From the NCBI GenBank assembly GCA_029213065.1, contig JARGPH010000026.1, positions 25,880 to 89,879 of the forward strand: a stretch of DNA of 64,000 nt. Reading direction: 5' to 3'. A program made the position numbers and the translations under genes. The notes beneath the pieces were generated by a model. That model did not search any database and was not told the DNA's origin. It worked only from the letters and a program-made list of their open reading frames with translations. Origin of the DNA: Verrucomicrobiales bacterium. GTDB lineage: Bacteria > Verrucomicrobiota > Verrucomicrobiia > Verrucomicrobiales > DEV007. This document shows positions 36,128-46,298 of the stretch, piece by piece (within the stretch, counting starts at the first letter, position 1; every line of letters starts with the position of its first letter).

Positions 36128-37708
36128 ATGCACTCGCTCCGGTTAAAACTCGTGCTTTTGTCGACGGTGCTGTCGGGAATCATTCTCGTCGCCTTGTCAG
36201 TCGTAACCTGGCGACTGATTGAGAACACCCGGCACGACCGGGCTGATCTCGAGATCATGAAGCGCTTTTCGAGGGTGGTGAGGGATCTGCACCCCAGAGC
36301 TGATTTTGATCAAGTCAGCGAGGACCTCGAGGCAACGTTTGGAGCGGAAATTGAGGAGGGAACCCTTCTCCTCTTTGTGGAAGACCGCATCGAGGATGAG
36401 TCGATCTTTTTCGCACCCTCGACGGAGTGGCAACGCGCTCTTCCGGGCGATTTTACTTTGTCGGAGGCAATACCGCCCCGTCGCCCCGATTGGGCTTTTC
36501 ATCAAAAAGGCCCGCCGCCCCACCCTGACGATCTCCCCAAAGGCCCGAAAGATGGTTCTTCCAAAGGCCAGGCCAAGGGGGCCAAAGGGGGCAAGGAAGG
36601 CCGCCCGCCGCATCGTGAGTCGCGCCCTCCGGAGCCGCGCGGCAGTGAGGGTCCCGGACGCGAGACCACCGAACTGACGACCTTTCATTGGGAAAATAAG
36701 ACATGGCGGGCCATCAAAATTGACGGCCGCGGATACCGCCTCGTAGGGGCCGTCGATCAAACGCCTGCGCTGGCGGAACTTCGTGGATTCCGAACCCTCT
36801 TTCTTCTCGGTATTCCGATCTCGCTCGCACTCATCGCCATCGGCGCCTGGATTGTGGTGGACCGTGCTCTGCGTCCTATTCGCACGATATCCAACGCTGC
36901 GAGCAAGATAACGGCAGCGGATCTCAGCGAGAGAATTCCGGAAAGTCCGCACACCGATTCAGAAATCACTGATCTGATTGAAGTGCTCAATCACATGATC
37001 AAGCGGCTCGAAGGGAGCTTTCGGCACGCCAACCGCTTCAGCGCCGATGTCTCCCACGAACTGAAAACGCCCATCGCGATCATGCAGGGCGAAATCGAAT
37101 CGGCGATCCGCGAGTGCGACCCCGATTCGGGAGCTCACGACAAATTTGTGATCGCCCGCGAGGAAGTTCAGCGACTCAAAGAAATAATTGAATCACTGAT
37201 GCTTCTCGCGAAAGCGGACGTCGGCCAGCTCGTTCATCGCCACGAGACAATCGATCTCAGTGAAGAGCTCGAAGGACTCGTTGAAGACGCCGAAATCCTC
37301 GCCCTGCCCAAGTCGATCACGATCTCAGCAGATATCTCCTCCGGGATCAGTTTTGAAGGGGATGTTGTTCTCCTGCGTCAGGCTTTTCTCAATTTGATCA
37401 CCAACGCGGTGCGCTACAACTTCGACGACGGCTCCATCAAAATCGCGATGAAAGCGAGCGATCGCAAAGGCCAAATCCGGATGCGGGTCGCGAATACCGG
37501 ACCGCCAATCCCGGAGGATGAGCAAAGTCTCGTCTTCGATCGCTTCCATCGCGTTGACAAATCGCGCTCGCGAAATACCGAGGGCTTCGGCCTCGGGCTC
37601 AGTCTCGTTCAGGAAATCATCGAAGGACACGGAGGTCGCATCTGGCTCGTCGAATCGACCCTCGAGCAGACTCTCTTTGAAATCACCCTGCCACTCGCAC
37701 CGTCATAG
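36128..37708 (+). CDS. Membrane sensor histidine kinase with low-complexity sensor loop
   Basis: 526 residues. The first membrane helix is at about 7-29 and the second at about 222-245. Between them is an extracytoplasmic sensor of ~190 residues whose part 127-180 is Gly/Lys/Pro-rich with several His (PPPHPDD, PPHRESRPP). HAMP follows (RALRPIRTISNAASKITAADL), then HisKA with the phospho-acceptor H310 in SADVSHELKTP. The ATPase domain has the N box (FLNLITNAVRYN), a G box (EGFGLGLSLVQ) and the DRFHRVDK F box. The layout resembles CusS/heavy-metal sensor kinases. The His-rich loop might bind metal; that is inference. It is coupled to the response regulator upstream. Confidence 0.95.
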   Translation: MHSLRLKLVLLSTVLSGIILVALSVVTWRLIENTRHDRADLEIMKRFSRVVRDLHPRADFDQVSEDLEATFGAEIEEGTLLLFVEDRIEDESIFFAPSTEWQRALPGDFTLSEAIPPRRPDWAFHQKGPPPHPDDLPKGPKDGSSKGQAKGAKGGKEGRPPHRESRPPEPRGSEGPGRETTELTTFHWENKTWRAIKIDGRGYRLVGAVDQTPALAELRGFRTLFLLGIPISLALIAIGAWIVVDRALRPIRTISNAASKITAADLSERIPESPHTDSEITDLIEVLNHMIKRLEGSFRHANRFSADVSHELKTPIAIMQGEIESAIRECDPDSGAHDKFVIAREEVQRLKEIIESLMLLAKADVGQLVHRHETIDLSEELEGLVEDAEILALPKSITISADISSGISFEGDVVLLRQAFLNLITNAVRYNFDDGSIKIAMKASDRKGQIRMRVANTGPPIPEDEQSLVFDRFHRVDKSRSRNTEGFGLGLSLVQEIIEGHGGRIWLVESTLEQTLFEITLPLAPS

Positions 37709-37773
37709 GCCCGCAAACTCGACTTCGTCATAGCGGGGAGATCGGATTCAATCGTGATTCGACGGGGCCGCCT

Positions 37774-39177
37774 CTACGCGAAAATATCGCTGACGACGTG
37801 GCCGTAGACATCGGTTAGTCGAAAATCCCGGCCGGCATAAGGGTAGGTAAGCTTGAGATGGTCGATCCCCAGTAAATGCAGAATCGTGGCATGGAGATCG
37901 TGCATGTGAACCTTATCCTTCACCGCGTAATAGCCGAACTCGTCCGTTTCCCCATAGGCCAGCCCGCCTTTGACCCCGCCACCGGCGAGCCACATGCAAA
38001 AGCCCTGCGGATTGTGATCGCGTCCGTTCGCGCCCTGTACGATCGGAGTGCGTCCGAATTCCCCGCCCCAGACAACGAGAGTGTCTTCGAGCAAACCGCG
38101 CTGCTTGAGATCTGTGAGCAGTCCTGAAATGGGTTTATCCACCGCGAGCGAGTTTTTCTCGTGTCCCTTTTTGAGGTCACCGTGCTGGTCCCAGACATTC
38201 GGCGTCGACACCTGAAGATAGCGAACCCCGGACTCCGCAAATCGCCTCGCGAGAAGACACTGACGCCCGAAATTGTCGGTTTCCTTCGTCCCGATTCCAT
38301 ATAGCTCACGGGTCGCATCGGATTCGTCGTCGATACTGATCACCGACGGCGCCGAAGTCTGCATCCTGAAGGCCATCTCCATCGATTCAATCATCCCCTC
38401 GACCTGACCGTTCCCGGTTTTAGCCAAATGCTCCCGATTCATTTCCCGAAGCATCGCCAGTTTCCGGGTTTGAATATCCGCGCCGTTCTTCGATTTTAGA
38501 AAGCTGAAGTTGGCGTTCTCATCCAGCTTTCCATTTCGACCAATCGTAGTCGCCTGATGGGCCGCCGGCAGAAAGGCAGGACCGTAATTGCGTGGACCTC
38601 CATGTGTCGCAGAGGGACTGATACTGACGAAGCCGGGGAGGTCGCTGTTTTCCCGACCGAGGCCGTAGCTGACCCACGACCCGACCGAAGGCCGCACGAA
38701 ATTATCCGTTCCGGTGTGAAGCATACATACCGCCTGACCGTGGGACTGCCCCTTGCTCTGCATCGAGCGGATCACACAGAGATCGTCGGTGTGCTTCGCG
38801 ACCTCGGGGAAAAGCTCGCTGACCCATAAACCGGACTCGCCATGCCGCGAAAATCCCCACGGAGACCCGAGAAGCTTGGCCTGACTCGTCGCGCTGGGAT
38901 CGAGATTCTTCGCGGGAGCGTAAGGCAGCTTCTCCCCGTCACGCTTCTGAAGCTCCGGTTTATAATCGAAGGTGTCCACCTGAGAAGGCCCGCCATGCAT
39001 GAAAAGGAAGATGACCCGCTTCGCACGCGGCGCGTGGTGGAAACCGGTGCTGTCTTCACCCTGCGCGAGCCCTGAGAGCGCGAGAGAGCCGAAGCCCGCT
39101 CCTGCCGACTGCAGCAATTTCCGGCGCGACCAGGTCGGAGCGTCGTAGCGGTTGCAGGAAAAATCACGGGTTTTCAT
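37774..39177 (-). CDS. DUF1501 domain protein with Tat signal
   Basis: 467 residues. The N-terminus carries a twin-arginine signal: [14 protein letters not shown], then a small-residue segment ending near SGLAQ. DUF1501 markers: [96 protein letters not shown] and [14 protein letters not shown]. It belongs to the alkaline-phosphatase/sulfatase superfamily, but no enzyme activity is established. It is the second gene of a two-gene unit with the PSCyt1-DUF1549-DUF1553 gene (11 bases apart). Both are probably exported and act together. Confidence 0.93.
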   Translation of the reverse strand: MKTRDFSCNRYDAPTWSRRKLLQSAGAGFGSLALSGLAQGEDSTGFHHAPRAKRVIFLFMHGGPSQVDTFDYKPELQKRDGEKLPYAPAKNLDPSATSQAKLLGSPWGFSRHGESGLWVSELFPEVAKHTDDLCVIRSMQSKGQSHGQAVCMLHTGTDNFVRPSVGSWVSYGLGRENSDLPGFVSISPSATHGGPRNYGPAFLPAAHQATTIGRNGKLDENANFSFLKSKNGADIQTRKLAMLREMNREHLAKTGNGQVEGMIESMEMAFRMQTSAPSVISIDDESDATRELYGIGTKETDNFGRQCLLARRFAESGVRYLQVSTPNVWDQHGDLKKGHEKNSLAVDKPISGLLTDLKQRGLLEDTLVVWGGEFGRTPIVQGANGRDHNPQGFCMWLAGGGVKGGLAYGETDEFGYYAVKDKVHMHDLHATILHLLGIDHLKLTYPYAGRDFRLTDVYGHVVSDIFA

Positions 39178-39188
39178 AAAGAAACGGG

Positions 39189-42047
39189 TTACTCGAGAAA
39201 GAGAAATTCAGAGGAAGCGAGAAGAACGTGAGCGAGATGACCGGCGGCAACCTCAAGAGCCGCTCTGTCTTCCGCTCCCCCGCTCAAATCAGCGATCAAC
39301 CCCATGGCGCGCTGCGATTCAAGAGGGTAGGGTGCTCGACCCAAGAGGGTTAGATAGAGCCATTCGACTTCCGAACCGGGCTTGTCCGCCGCAGCCATCG
39401 CCATTTTGCCCAGTGCCGCAGCGCGGGCGTGCAGGAATTCGCTGTTGAGCAGGTAAAGCGCCTGCGTCGGCACAGTCGTCTGCGAGCGCCGCCCCGAGAC
39501 GAGATCAGGATTCGCCGCATCAAAGATCGCCAGTTCCGTCGCCGGATTGTTGCGGGCCACAGGGAGATACACGGTCCGCTTTTTCTCCTTCGCAAAGAGC
39601 ATCGGCTTGTCGAGATCGATGCCGAACCGGTTCGCTGTCGCCATACCCGGCTCGCGGTCGAGTTCCCCGGAGACGAATAAAATGGAATCGCGAATTTCTT
39701 CGGCAGAAAGCCGGCGGCGGTTCTGACGGGCAAAATGCTCATTGGCGGGATCAGCGACCATCATTTCATCCGTCGTGCTCGAAGAAAGTTGATACGCTTC
39801 GGAAAGGACGAGGCGGCGGATCAGCCCCTTCATCGATCCCCCGCTTTCCCGGAAAGAGCTCGCGAGGTGCTCGAGCAAGTCCGGATGAGTCGCTCCCGAA
39901 CCGAGGCGCCCGAAGTTATCCACTGTCGCGACGATGCCGCGCCCGAAGAGATGGTGCCAGAGCCGGTTCACAATAACGCGATCCAAAAGAGCGTTGTTAT
40001 CAATGACGATCCAGTCGGCCAGCTCCACGCGCCCGCTGGCCCCCTCTTCAATCTGTGGCGGTTCCCCTTCGTGCAGGACCTGAAGAAAATTGCGCGGGAT
40101 CAGTGCCCCTTTCTGACTGACATCTCCCCTGACCCGCAAATGACAATCGTCGGCATCACGGGCGTCCCGCGGCGCCATCGCGACCTCGGCGTTTTTCAAT
40201 TCACCAATGAGCCGGCCGAGCTCCTTCTTCAGCTCGCTCTCGCTCATGCGCAAAAGCGGATCGACACCGTCGTCCTCAATCGCTGCGATCGCTTTCGCCT
40301 CGCGCGGGATGTCTTTCACAGCGATGAACTGAACCGCGTCAACGATCACGTAGCGGGCACCCGTTTTGCCCGTGTTGATAGTTACCTCGCAATCCGCCCC
40401 CTTTTCGAAATGGAACCGGCCAATCGGCTCAAAAAGGCCACCAACCGAGGGCCTCTTGGTTTCATCAAGGACCACCTCGTGCTTTCCATCAGCCGCGAGT
40501 ACGGTGACAGGAACATTCGAAGCCCGGTTCGTCTCCGAGCTGTAGGCAACGCGGACCTCATACTCGCCGCTCTCGGGAAGGCTGCCACGGAAGATCGCCC
40601 GGTTTTCGCCTTTTCCCTTCTGATCGTCGTGAATGTAGCCTGCCCCAAAGCGATTCGGAGAAAGCTTTGAAGTAATCCAGGTGCCCACCAGCTCGGCATC
40701 AGACTCGTCGTAGATGACACCGGCGAGGGGAAGGTCCAGCGAAGTCTCCTTTCCGCCGGCCTTTTTCATGAAGCTCTTTTCGACAGTGAGGCGCATCGCC
40801 AACTCGAGTCGCTCGACCATTTCCCTCGTCTCCTTGCCATCTCCGTCAGCCACGGGAAGAGGTCTCTCAATCCAGCTCGCGACGTTGACGCAGCCGTTGC
40901 GGGTTCCGCTGACGACTTCCGTGGATCGGAAAATCCCGGCCATCGCGTAGTAATCCTCCTGCGAAACCGGATCGAATTTGTGATCATGACAGCGTGCGCA
41001 GCCAAGCGTCAGTCCGAGGAAGGCCCGCCCCACGGTGTCGAGCTGCTCGTCAGCCGTATCCATCCAGAGTTTCTCCTTGTCCCGCTCCGTGAGCATTTTC
41101 GGCCCGAGGGAGAGAAAGGTCGCGGCGATGATTTGCTCGCGCTCTTTCTCAGGAGATTCGGCCGGCAGCAAATCCCCCGCGAGCTGATTTCGAATGAAGT
41201 CGTAATAGGAGACATCGCGATTGAAGGCATCAATGACCCAGTTCCGGTAGCGCCAGGCCTGGTAAAAAGTGAAGTTCCTATCGCCGCCGTTTGAATCCGC
41301 GTAACGCACCACATCGAGCCAGTGCCGCCCCCACTTTTCCCCGAAACCGGGCCGCGAAAGGAGCTCATCAACGATCGCTTCGTAGGCATCCGCATCGGGA
41401 TTGGAGGCAAATGCTTCGACCTCAGCCACGGTCGGAGGCAATCCGGTGAGATCGTAGTGCAAACGTCGAACCAAGGCGACCGGATCTTCTTTACCGGCAG
41501 ACGTTAGACCGGATTTACTCCAGTCGGCGCGTAAAAACGCATCGATCGGATCCCGCGCTGTTTCCGAATGGTCAAAAGGTGGAACTTCCGGATTTTGGTG
41601 ATCTCGATAGGCCCACTCCGTGCGGGCCTTTGCAAAATCGATCGGCTCTTTCCGGACCGCGCCGACAAGGGCCTCGTCACGGGGATCAGGAGCTCCCATC
41701 GCGACCCATTGCTCGAGTATCTGCACTTCCTCCGCTGACATCCGGCTCTTTGGCGGCATCTGGAGATCGGTGTCGGCGTAGCGGATCGATTCGACGAGAA
41801 GGCTCCCCTCGGGATCTCCCGGAACAAGGGAAGGTCCCGCGTCACCTCCGTGGACCCACCCTTCCTTGCGGTCGAGCCAAAGCCCGCCCTTGCGTTTCCC
41901 TGCCTCCTCGGAATGGCACTCGTAGCAGTGCGCGACGAGAACCGGTCGAACTTTCTCTTCGAAGTAGGCAAAGCCTTCAGTCGCTTCAGCGAATGACGAT
42001 AAACTGGCGGCCCCGAGCAGGGCAACGGCTTGAAGAAAACGAGGCAT
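39189..42047 (-). CDS. PSCyt1-DUF1549-DUF1553 protein with golvesin-like insert
   Basis: 952 residues with a short signal peptide ending near SSFAEA. The PSCyt1 cytochrome domain has haem motif CYECH at 41-45 and the distal Met in LQMPPKS. DUF1549 covers about 150-370: [27 protein letters not shown] and a second haem-type [26 protein letters not shown]. Roughly 440-590 is a golvesin/xly-C-terminal-like beta domain ([22 protein letters not shown] ... [14 protein letters not shown]), which is not standard for the family. DUF1553 follows: [58 protein letters not shown]. These proteins are periplasmic, of unproven function. It is first in the unit with the DUF1501 gene and divergent from a sigma-factor gene. 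Confidence 0.93.
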   Translation of the reverse strand: MPRFLQAVALLGAASLSSFAEATEGFAYFEEKVRPVLVAHCYECHSEEAGKRKGGLWLDRKEGWVHGGDAGPSLVPGDPEGSLLVESIRYADTDLQMPPKSRMSAEEVQILEQWVAMGAPDPRDEALVGAVRKEPIDFAKARTEWAYRDHQNPEVPPFDHSETARDPIDAFLRADWSKSGLTSAGKEDPVALVRRLHYDLTGLPPTVAEVEAFASNPDADAYEAIVDELLSRPGFGEKWGRHWLDVVRYADSNGGDRNFTFYQAWRYRNWVIDAFNRDVSYYDFIRNQLAGDLLPAESPEKEREQIIAATFLSLGPKMLTERDKEKLWMDTADEQLDTVGRAFLGLTLGCARCHDHKFDPVSQEDYYAMAGIFRSTEVVSGTRNGCVNVASWIERPLPVADGDGKETREMVERLELAMRLTVEKSFMKKAGGKETSLDLPLAGVIYDESDAELVGTWITSKLSPNRFGAGYIHDDQKGKGENRAIFRGSLPESGEYEVRVAYSSETNRASNVPVTVLAADGKHEVVLDETKRPSVGGLFEPIGRFHFEKGADCEVTINTGKTGARYVIVDAVQFIAVKDIPREAKAIAAIEDDGVDPLLRMSESELKKELGRLIGELKNAEVAMAPRDARDADDCHLRVRGDVSQKGALIPRNFLQVLHEGEPPQIEEGASGRVELADWIVIDNNALLDRVIVNRLWHHLFGRGIVATVDNFGRLGSGATHPDLLEHLASSFRESGGSMKGLIRRLVLSEAYQLSSSTTDEMMVADPANEHFARQNRRRLSAEEIRDSILFVSGELDREPGMATANRFGIDLDKPMLFAKEKKRTVYLPVARNNPATELAIFDAANPDLVSGRRSQTTVPTQALYLLNSEFLHARAAALGKMAMAAADKPGSEVEWLYLTLLGRAPYPLESQRAMGLIADLSGGAEDRAALEVAAGHLAHVLLASSEFLFLE

Positions 42048-42136
42048 CTCACTGTAACTAGTTGATGATGCTACATTTTGGACACCTGAAACATAACGCG
42101 TTCAAGCCATGCGGGCAGCGCGGTTGCCGTTGCCGG

Positions 42137-42153
42137 CAGATGCCCGGCATCTG
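42137..42153. promoter_or_regulatory. Inverted repeat CAGATGC-CCG-GCATCTG in the PSD/sigma divergent promoter region
   Basis: Perfect 7-base arms around CCG, 17 bases in all, about 90 bases upstream of the PSD gene start and about 50 bases before the sigma-factor ATG. A T-rich stretch follows. It is well placed to act as an operator for either transcript. Confidence 0.4.
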
Positions 42154-42204
42154 AATACTTTTTCACTGTCCAATCCCCTCTTTCACTGACTTATTAAAGT
42201 GTCT

Positions 42205-42744
42205 ATGTCGAATCAACCTTCCAGCGAGGAACGCACCGAAGCCTTTTTGATCCTGCTCAACGAGCACGAGCGGCGCCTCAGCCTATACGTTACCGGTCTC
42301 ATCGCCTGCCCGCAGGACGCGCAGGATGTCCTCCAGGAGGGAAAAATCGTGATGTGGCGTCAATTCCATCAGTTCGAACTCGGGACGAACTTCCCGGCCT
42401 GGGCGAGGAAGATTCTTTTTTACCAGATCCTCGCCTTTCGGAGACGCTCGAAGAAGAACGCTGCGGAACTTCTCAATGAATCAATTCTCCACAAACTGAG
42501 TGAGGAATCCGATTCCGAAAAACGTGAAGCGAAATGGCAAAGCCGCGAGCGGGCTCTCTCTCAATGCGTTCTCAAGCTGAGTGAAGAACACCGCGAAATC
42601 CTCCAGCTGCGCTACCGCGACGAGGCATCGATTGAAGGCATTTCCCGTAAAACGGATCGGACTGAAGGTGCCATTTACCGGCTTCTGAGCCGCCTGCGAA
42701 AGAACCTTTACGAGTGCGTCGAAAAAGAACTGCAACAAGCATGA
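42205..42744 (+). CDS. Small sigma-70 family factor (Rhodopirellula/Verrucomicrobium type)
   Basis: 179 residues from the ATG at 42205 (a GTG two codons earlier is also possible). Region 2: LLNEHERRLSLYVTGLIACPQDAQDVLQEGKIVMWRQF and FPAWARKILFYQILAFRR. Region 4: LKLSEEHREILQLRYRDEASIEGISRKTDRTEGAIYRLLSRLRKNLYECV. The ending pattern matches the small sigma-factor family found in Planctomycetes and Verrucomicrobia that is followed by a FecR-like gene. Its stop overlaps the FecR start (ATGA), so the two are translated together. It is divergent from the PSD-DUF1501 unit, which it may transcribe; that is inference. Confidence 0.93.
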   Translation: MSNQPSSEERTEAFLILLNEHERRLSLYVTGLIACPQDAQDVLQEGKIVMWRQFHQFELGTNFPAWARKILFYQILAFRRRSKKNAAELLNESILHKLSEESDSEKREAKWQSRERALSQCVLKLSEEHREILQLRYRDEASIEGISRKTDRTEGAIYRLLSRLRKNLYECVEKELQQA

Positions 42745-44156
42745 GCCAATCCCACAAAGACCGAATCATCGAACTCGCGAGCGGCTACATCGAAAGAGCT
42801 CTCACCGCCGACGAGATATCAGAGTTTGAATCCCTCCTCGAAGCTTCAGCGGAAAACCGTGCGATCTATCTCGACTACATGGAAACCCACGCCCTCCTCC
42901 AGCAGGGACAGATGGGCGAATCGGTGCAGGATGACATCGCCGCGTTTGAAGAGGAATACCGCCCCCGCCGCTTTCCCTCACTCTGGCAAACCTTTGCCGC
43001 GCTTGCGATCATCTCCCTGCTTGCCCTTGTTCTGGTCCGCCCTCCCGCGACCGACGGAACCTTTGCCGAGATGAGGATAACAGAATCCGCCCGCTGGGAA
43101 AGCAGCACCCTTCCCACTTCCGACGGAGCGAGACTGGGCACGGGACAACTGAACCTGGTCCGGGGGCTCGCTACGATCGTTTTTGACTCGGGTGCGGAAG
43201 TCATTCTTGAAGCACCCGCCACCCTCGAGCTGGTCGACGCGATGAACTGCGTGCTCAACCGCGGCACCGCCGTCGCCGAGGTCGGTGAATCAGCCCAGGG
43301 GTTCATGATCAAAACGCCGACCGCCGATGTGATCGATCACGGGACCCGCTTTGCGGTGAATGTCGATCAGGCAAGTCAGGCGACCCGGACACAGGTCTTC
43401 GAAGGCCTCGTCGAGGTGAAACTGCCGGACACCGACTCAAGCGTCGAACTGAGAACGGGACAGGAGAATTTCGTCGCCGGAAATCAGCTGGGGGAAATTC
43501 ACAAAAGTGTCGAAGAAGCCACCTGGACGCGTCAGGGTGAACAGGCAGAGCGTGGCAGAGAGTGGAAAATTGTCACGACGGCTGATCCGGGGGGACAGGA
43601 TGCCTACGTTTGGGGCGGCCGGCCCAATGATCACAACTCCGATGAACTGATTCTCCTGAAGAACAGCCGCGACTCGGAAGGCCCCAATCGCAAAGGGTAT
43701 CTCCAGTTCAATCTAGCCGACATCAAAGCCGGGCAGATCGAGGCAGCGGAGATCAAACTCCGTTTTGCTCCGACAGGCTGGGGACTTGCTTCCCATGTTA
43801 AAGACGCTGAATTCCTCGTCTACGGACTCACAGATGACGCGCTCGATGCCTGGGATAGCGGGCAATTGAACTGGGAGAATGCGCCAGCCAATATCCGCGG
43901 CAACGGTTGGGAACTCAAAGAGGACAAGGTCCAGCTACTGGGCCGCTTCAAGGTTCCACGGGGCATTCAGTTCGGCACCTTTGGATTTCAGACCGCTGAA
44001 TTGGCAGCGTTTCTAAATGACGACACAAATCGCAGAGCCACTCTCATTGTCGTGCGGAAAACCATTGAGCATCAGAACGGCGGTCTCGTGCACTCTTTTG
44101 CGAGTGCCAGACACCCGACACTCCCTGCTCCACAGTTGGCTCTAAAATTGCGTTAA
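42741..44156 (+). CDS. FecR-like membrane anti-sigma protein with DNRLRE-type C-domain
   Basis: 471 residues from the ATG at 42741, overlapping the sigma-factor stop. The cytoplasmic N-part (IIELASGYIERALTADEISEFESLL, LDYMETHALL) has the anti-sigma zinc-less FecR form; one membrane helix is at about 81-98. The FecR domain (about 130-250) has VRGLATIVFDSGAEVILEAPATLEL, LNRGTAVAEV and TPTADVIDHGTRFAVNVD. The C-terminal ~180 residues resemble DNRLRE/CBM96-like beta domains: KGYLQFNLADIKAGQIEAAEIKLRFAPTGW, DAWDSGQLNWENAP and HSFASARHPTLPAPQLALKL. This outer domain could sense or bind a polysaccharide. The gene is a sensor/regulator partner of the sigma factor. Confidence 0.85.
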   Translation: MSQSHKDRIIELASGYIERALTADEISEFESLLEASAENRAIYLDYMETHALLQQGQMGESVQDDIAAFEEEYRPRRFPSLWQTFAALAIISLLALVLVRPPATDGTFAEMRITESARWESSTLPTSDGARLGTGQLNLVRGLATIVFDSGAEVILEAPATLELVDAMNCVLNRGTAVAEVGESAQGFMIKTPTADVIDHGTRFAVNVDQASQATRTQVFEGLVEVKLPDTDSSVELRTGQENFVAGNQLGEIHKSVEEATWTRQGEQAERGREWKIVTTADPGGQDAYVWGGRPNDHNSDELILLKNSRDSEGPNRKGYLQFNLADIKAGQIEAAEIKLRFAPTGWGLASHVKDAEFLVYGLTDDALDAWDSGQLNWENAPANIRGNGWELKEDKVQLLGRFKVPRGIQFGTFGFQTAELAAFLNDDTNRRATLIVVRKTIEHQNGGLVHSFASARHPTLPAPQLALKLR

Positions 44157-44238
44157 GAGATACAATCTTTCAGGCGAGATATTTGATTTTTCTGTCGAAA
44201 GTAGCGCAGAATGGCTGAAACTGCCATTTCTACGCTCA

Positions 44239-45942
44239 ATGACAACCCCTGCACCCTTTCCACAGCGCCCGACATGGGTGATGGGACACAAGAATCCGGA
44301 CACGGATGCGATATGCTCAGCAATCGCCTACGCCGATCTTCTTAAGCAAACTCGAATCCCCGAAGCTCGGGCCGCCTGTTGCGGACCACCGAATACGAGG
44401 ACCGAATGGGTGCTGCGAAAAGCCGGTGTGAAACGCCCGAAACTGATGAGCGATGTGCATCTGCGGGCCCGCGATATTTGCCGGCAGGATGTCTTGATGG
44501 CAAAAACAAGCGATACCGTTATCCACTCGTATCGTCAGATGACGCAGAACAATTTCCGGAGTCTTCCCGTAATCGACGATGATGGGAATCTCGCCGGCAT
44601 GGTAGCCCTGCAGGAGCTGCTCACCTTGCTGATTCCGTCATCCGAAACGGGGCGTGCAGCCCGTGAAGTCGTCGCATCGACGCGCAATGTTGCCTCGATT
44701 CTCGACGCGGAGATTGTGAATCTGACAGACCACTGTGACGAGGAGCAGAATTTCCTCATGATGGTGGCAGGCTCATCAGATCCGGTCATGCAGGAGAGGA
44801 TCGCAAAGTTTCCCAACGACCAGCTTCTTATCATCACCGGTGACCGCGTTGGTGTGCAACTGCACGCCGTTGAGGCCGGTGTGAGATGTCTGGTCATCAC
44901 CAGTGGGTTCAAACCATCGGAGGCGATCATCCATTCCGCAAAGTTGCACAACACGGCGATTCTCGTAACGAAGCGCGATACCGCTTCGACGACACAGCTG
45001 ATCCGCGGAGCAAGATCGATTCAATCTGCCGTCTCGAATAATTTTGTATCCTTCTCGCCTTCGACAAAACTCCAGGCAGTAAAAGACAAGGTCAAGAGCA
45101 CCGGCCGACAGGCACTTTTCCCGGTCGTCGATCCTGAGACGAACCGGCTCATCGGTGTATTTTCCCGAACCGACCTCGTCAATCCTGACCGAACCAAACT
45201 GATCCTCGTGGACCACAATGAGTTTTCCCAGGCCGTAAGTGGAGCTGACGAAGCGGAGATTATCGAAGTGATCGACCACCACCGGCTCAGCGGTAATCTC
45301 GTCACGAAAGAGCCGATCCAGTTTATCAATAAGACAGTGGGCTCCACCTGCACAATTGTCGGTAATTCGTTCCGCACACAGCAGCTGACTCCTTCGAAGA
45401 GCATCGCCACCTGCATGTGCGCGGGAATCATTTCCGACACTTTGAATCTCACCTCGCCGACGACAACCGACGAGGATCGCGCCATTCTCGCCTGGGCCAG
45501 TGAAATCGCGGAACTCGACGTGGATCAGTTCAAAGAGGACTTTTTCTCAGCCGGTTCCGTTCTACGCAGCAGCAACATTGCCGAGGCGATCGGGTCCGAC
45601 CGCAAGGAATTCAATGAGAGCGGTTATCACCTCAGTATCTCACAGGTCGAGGAAATCGGGTTCGACTACTTCTGGCCGGCACGTGAGGCTCTTCAGGAGG
45701 AATTGCGGAGTTTGATCTCTGCAAACAATCTCGACTTCGCCTGTGTCATGGTCACAGATATTACCCTGAACGACAGCCTGCTTCTTATCGAAGCGTCACC
45801 TGAGATTCGGGAGCGTATCTCCTACCCGAGTAAGGACACCCATCTTTTCACTCTCAAGGGAGTTGTGAGCCGTAAGAAGCAGCTTTTCCCCTATCTGAGT
45901 TCCGTTCTTGCCGAAATTCCGAAAGAGGAAGAATCCGAATAG
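44239..45942 (+). CDS. Manganese-dependent inorganic pyrophosphatase with CBS and DRTGG domains
   Basis: 567 residues of the DHH family II pyrophosphatase. The N-terminal DHH part has VMGHKNPDTDAICSAIAYADL and a later DHH core, EIIEVIDHHRLSGN. The two CBS halves are at about 75-130 and 265-310 (QNNFRSLPVIDDDGNLAG, RQALFPVVDPETNRLIG), separated by a DRTGG-like domain. DHHA2 closes the protein (SAGSVLRSSNIAEAIGSDRKEF, CVMVTDITLNDSLLLIEASPE). Family II enzymes hydrolyse pyrophosphate in the cytoplasm. In CBS-containing members, adenine nucleotides and dinucleotides control activity. The ATG sits 83 bases after the FecR stop, so it is probably a separate transcript. Confidence 0.92.
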   Translation: MTTPAPFPQRPTWVMGHKNPDTDAICSAIAYADLLKQTRIPEARAACCGPPNTRTEWVLRKAGVKRPKLMSDVHLRARDICRQDVLMAKTSDTVIHSYRQMTQNNFRSLPVIDDDGNLAGMVALQELLTLLIPSSETGRAAREVVASTRNVASILDAEIVNLTDHCDEEQNFLMMVAGSSDPVMQERIAKFPNDQLLIITGDRVGVQLHAVEAGVRCLVITSGFKPSEAIIHSAKLHNTAILVTKRDTASTTQLIRGARSIQSAVSNNFVSFSPSTKLQAVKDKVKSTGRQALFPVVDPETNRLIGVFSRTDLVNPDRTKLILVDHNEFSQAVSGADEAEIIEVIDHHRLSGNLVTKEPIQFINKTVGSTCTIVGNSFRTQQLTPSKSIATCMCAGIISDTLNLTSPTTTDEDRAILAWASEIAELDVDQFKEDFFSAGSVLRSSNIAEAIGSDRKEFNESGYHLSISQVEEIGFDYFWPAREALQEELRSLISANNLDFACVMVTDITLNDSLLLIEASPEIRERISYPSKDTHLFTLKGVVSRKKQLFPYLSSVLAEIPKEEESE

Positions 45943-45975
45943 GTAGACGATAGGGCCCCTCCCGGGGTTCCTCTC

Positions 45976-46035
45976 GCCCATCCGTCTTTATCTTTTTCTT
46001 TATCTTTTTCTTAATCTAAAAACGGAGACTCACGC
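45976..46035. repeat. Direct repeat, copy 1 (60 bases)
   Basis: Begins GCCCATCCGTC and ends GAGACTCACGC. It is identical to copy 2 at 46251-46298 except that it has one extra 12-base unit (TTATCTTTTTCT). The identity over 48 aligned bases rules out chance. Confidence 0.9.
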
Positions 46036-46101
46036 TCCATCGCGATCTGAAATGAGCGTTCGATCAGCCCAGCCAGATGCGGCGACAGGGCCGAAGCGGA
46101 A
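46018..46101 (-). pseudogene. Possible C-terminal remnant of a small protein
   Basis: On the minus strand the stretch ends in a stop at 46012-46014 and reads as a helical-looking tail (SPHLAGLIERSFQIAMERESPF). The last few codons lie in direct repeat copy 1; copy 2 repeats only those last codons. No upstream start or family is recognised, and upstream sequence is a low-complexity tract. It could be a remnant of a mobile or repeated gene, or chance. Confidence 0.25.
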
Positions 46102-46250
46102 AAAAGATAGGGATAAAGATAAAGGGGCGGATGATTTGTGACGGACCGCTTGGATATCGCCGTTCCGGAAGAGGCTTCGGGAGATTAAGAGTAGGATTAT
46201 GAAAAAGAAAAAGAGGAGATCGTGATACCGGTCGCGCTAAGTCCGACGAA

Positions 46251-46298
46251 GCCCATCCGTCTTTATCTTTTTCTTAATCTAAAAACGGAGACTCACGC
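46251..46298. repeat. Direct repeat, copy 2 (48 bases)
   Basis: Same sequence as copy 1 without one 12-base unit. It sits 20 bases past the stop of the AP2 gene in that gene's direction, and 215 bases from copy 1. Confidence 0.9.

Noticed and set aside
45990..46216. Poly-pyrimidine/purine tracts as part of a transposon or insertion sequence
   Set aside because: No transposase or terminal inverted repeats are present, so only the direct repeat is reported.
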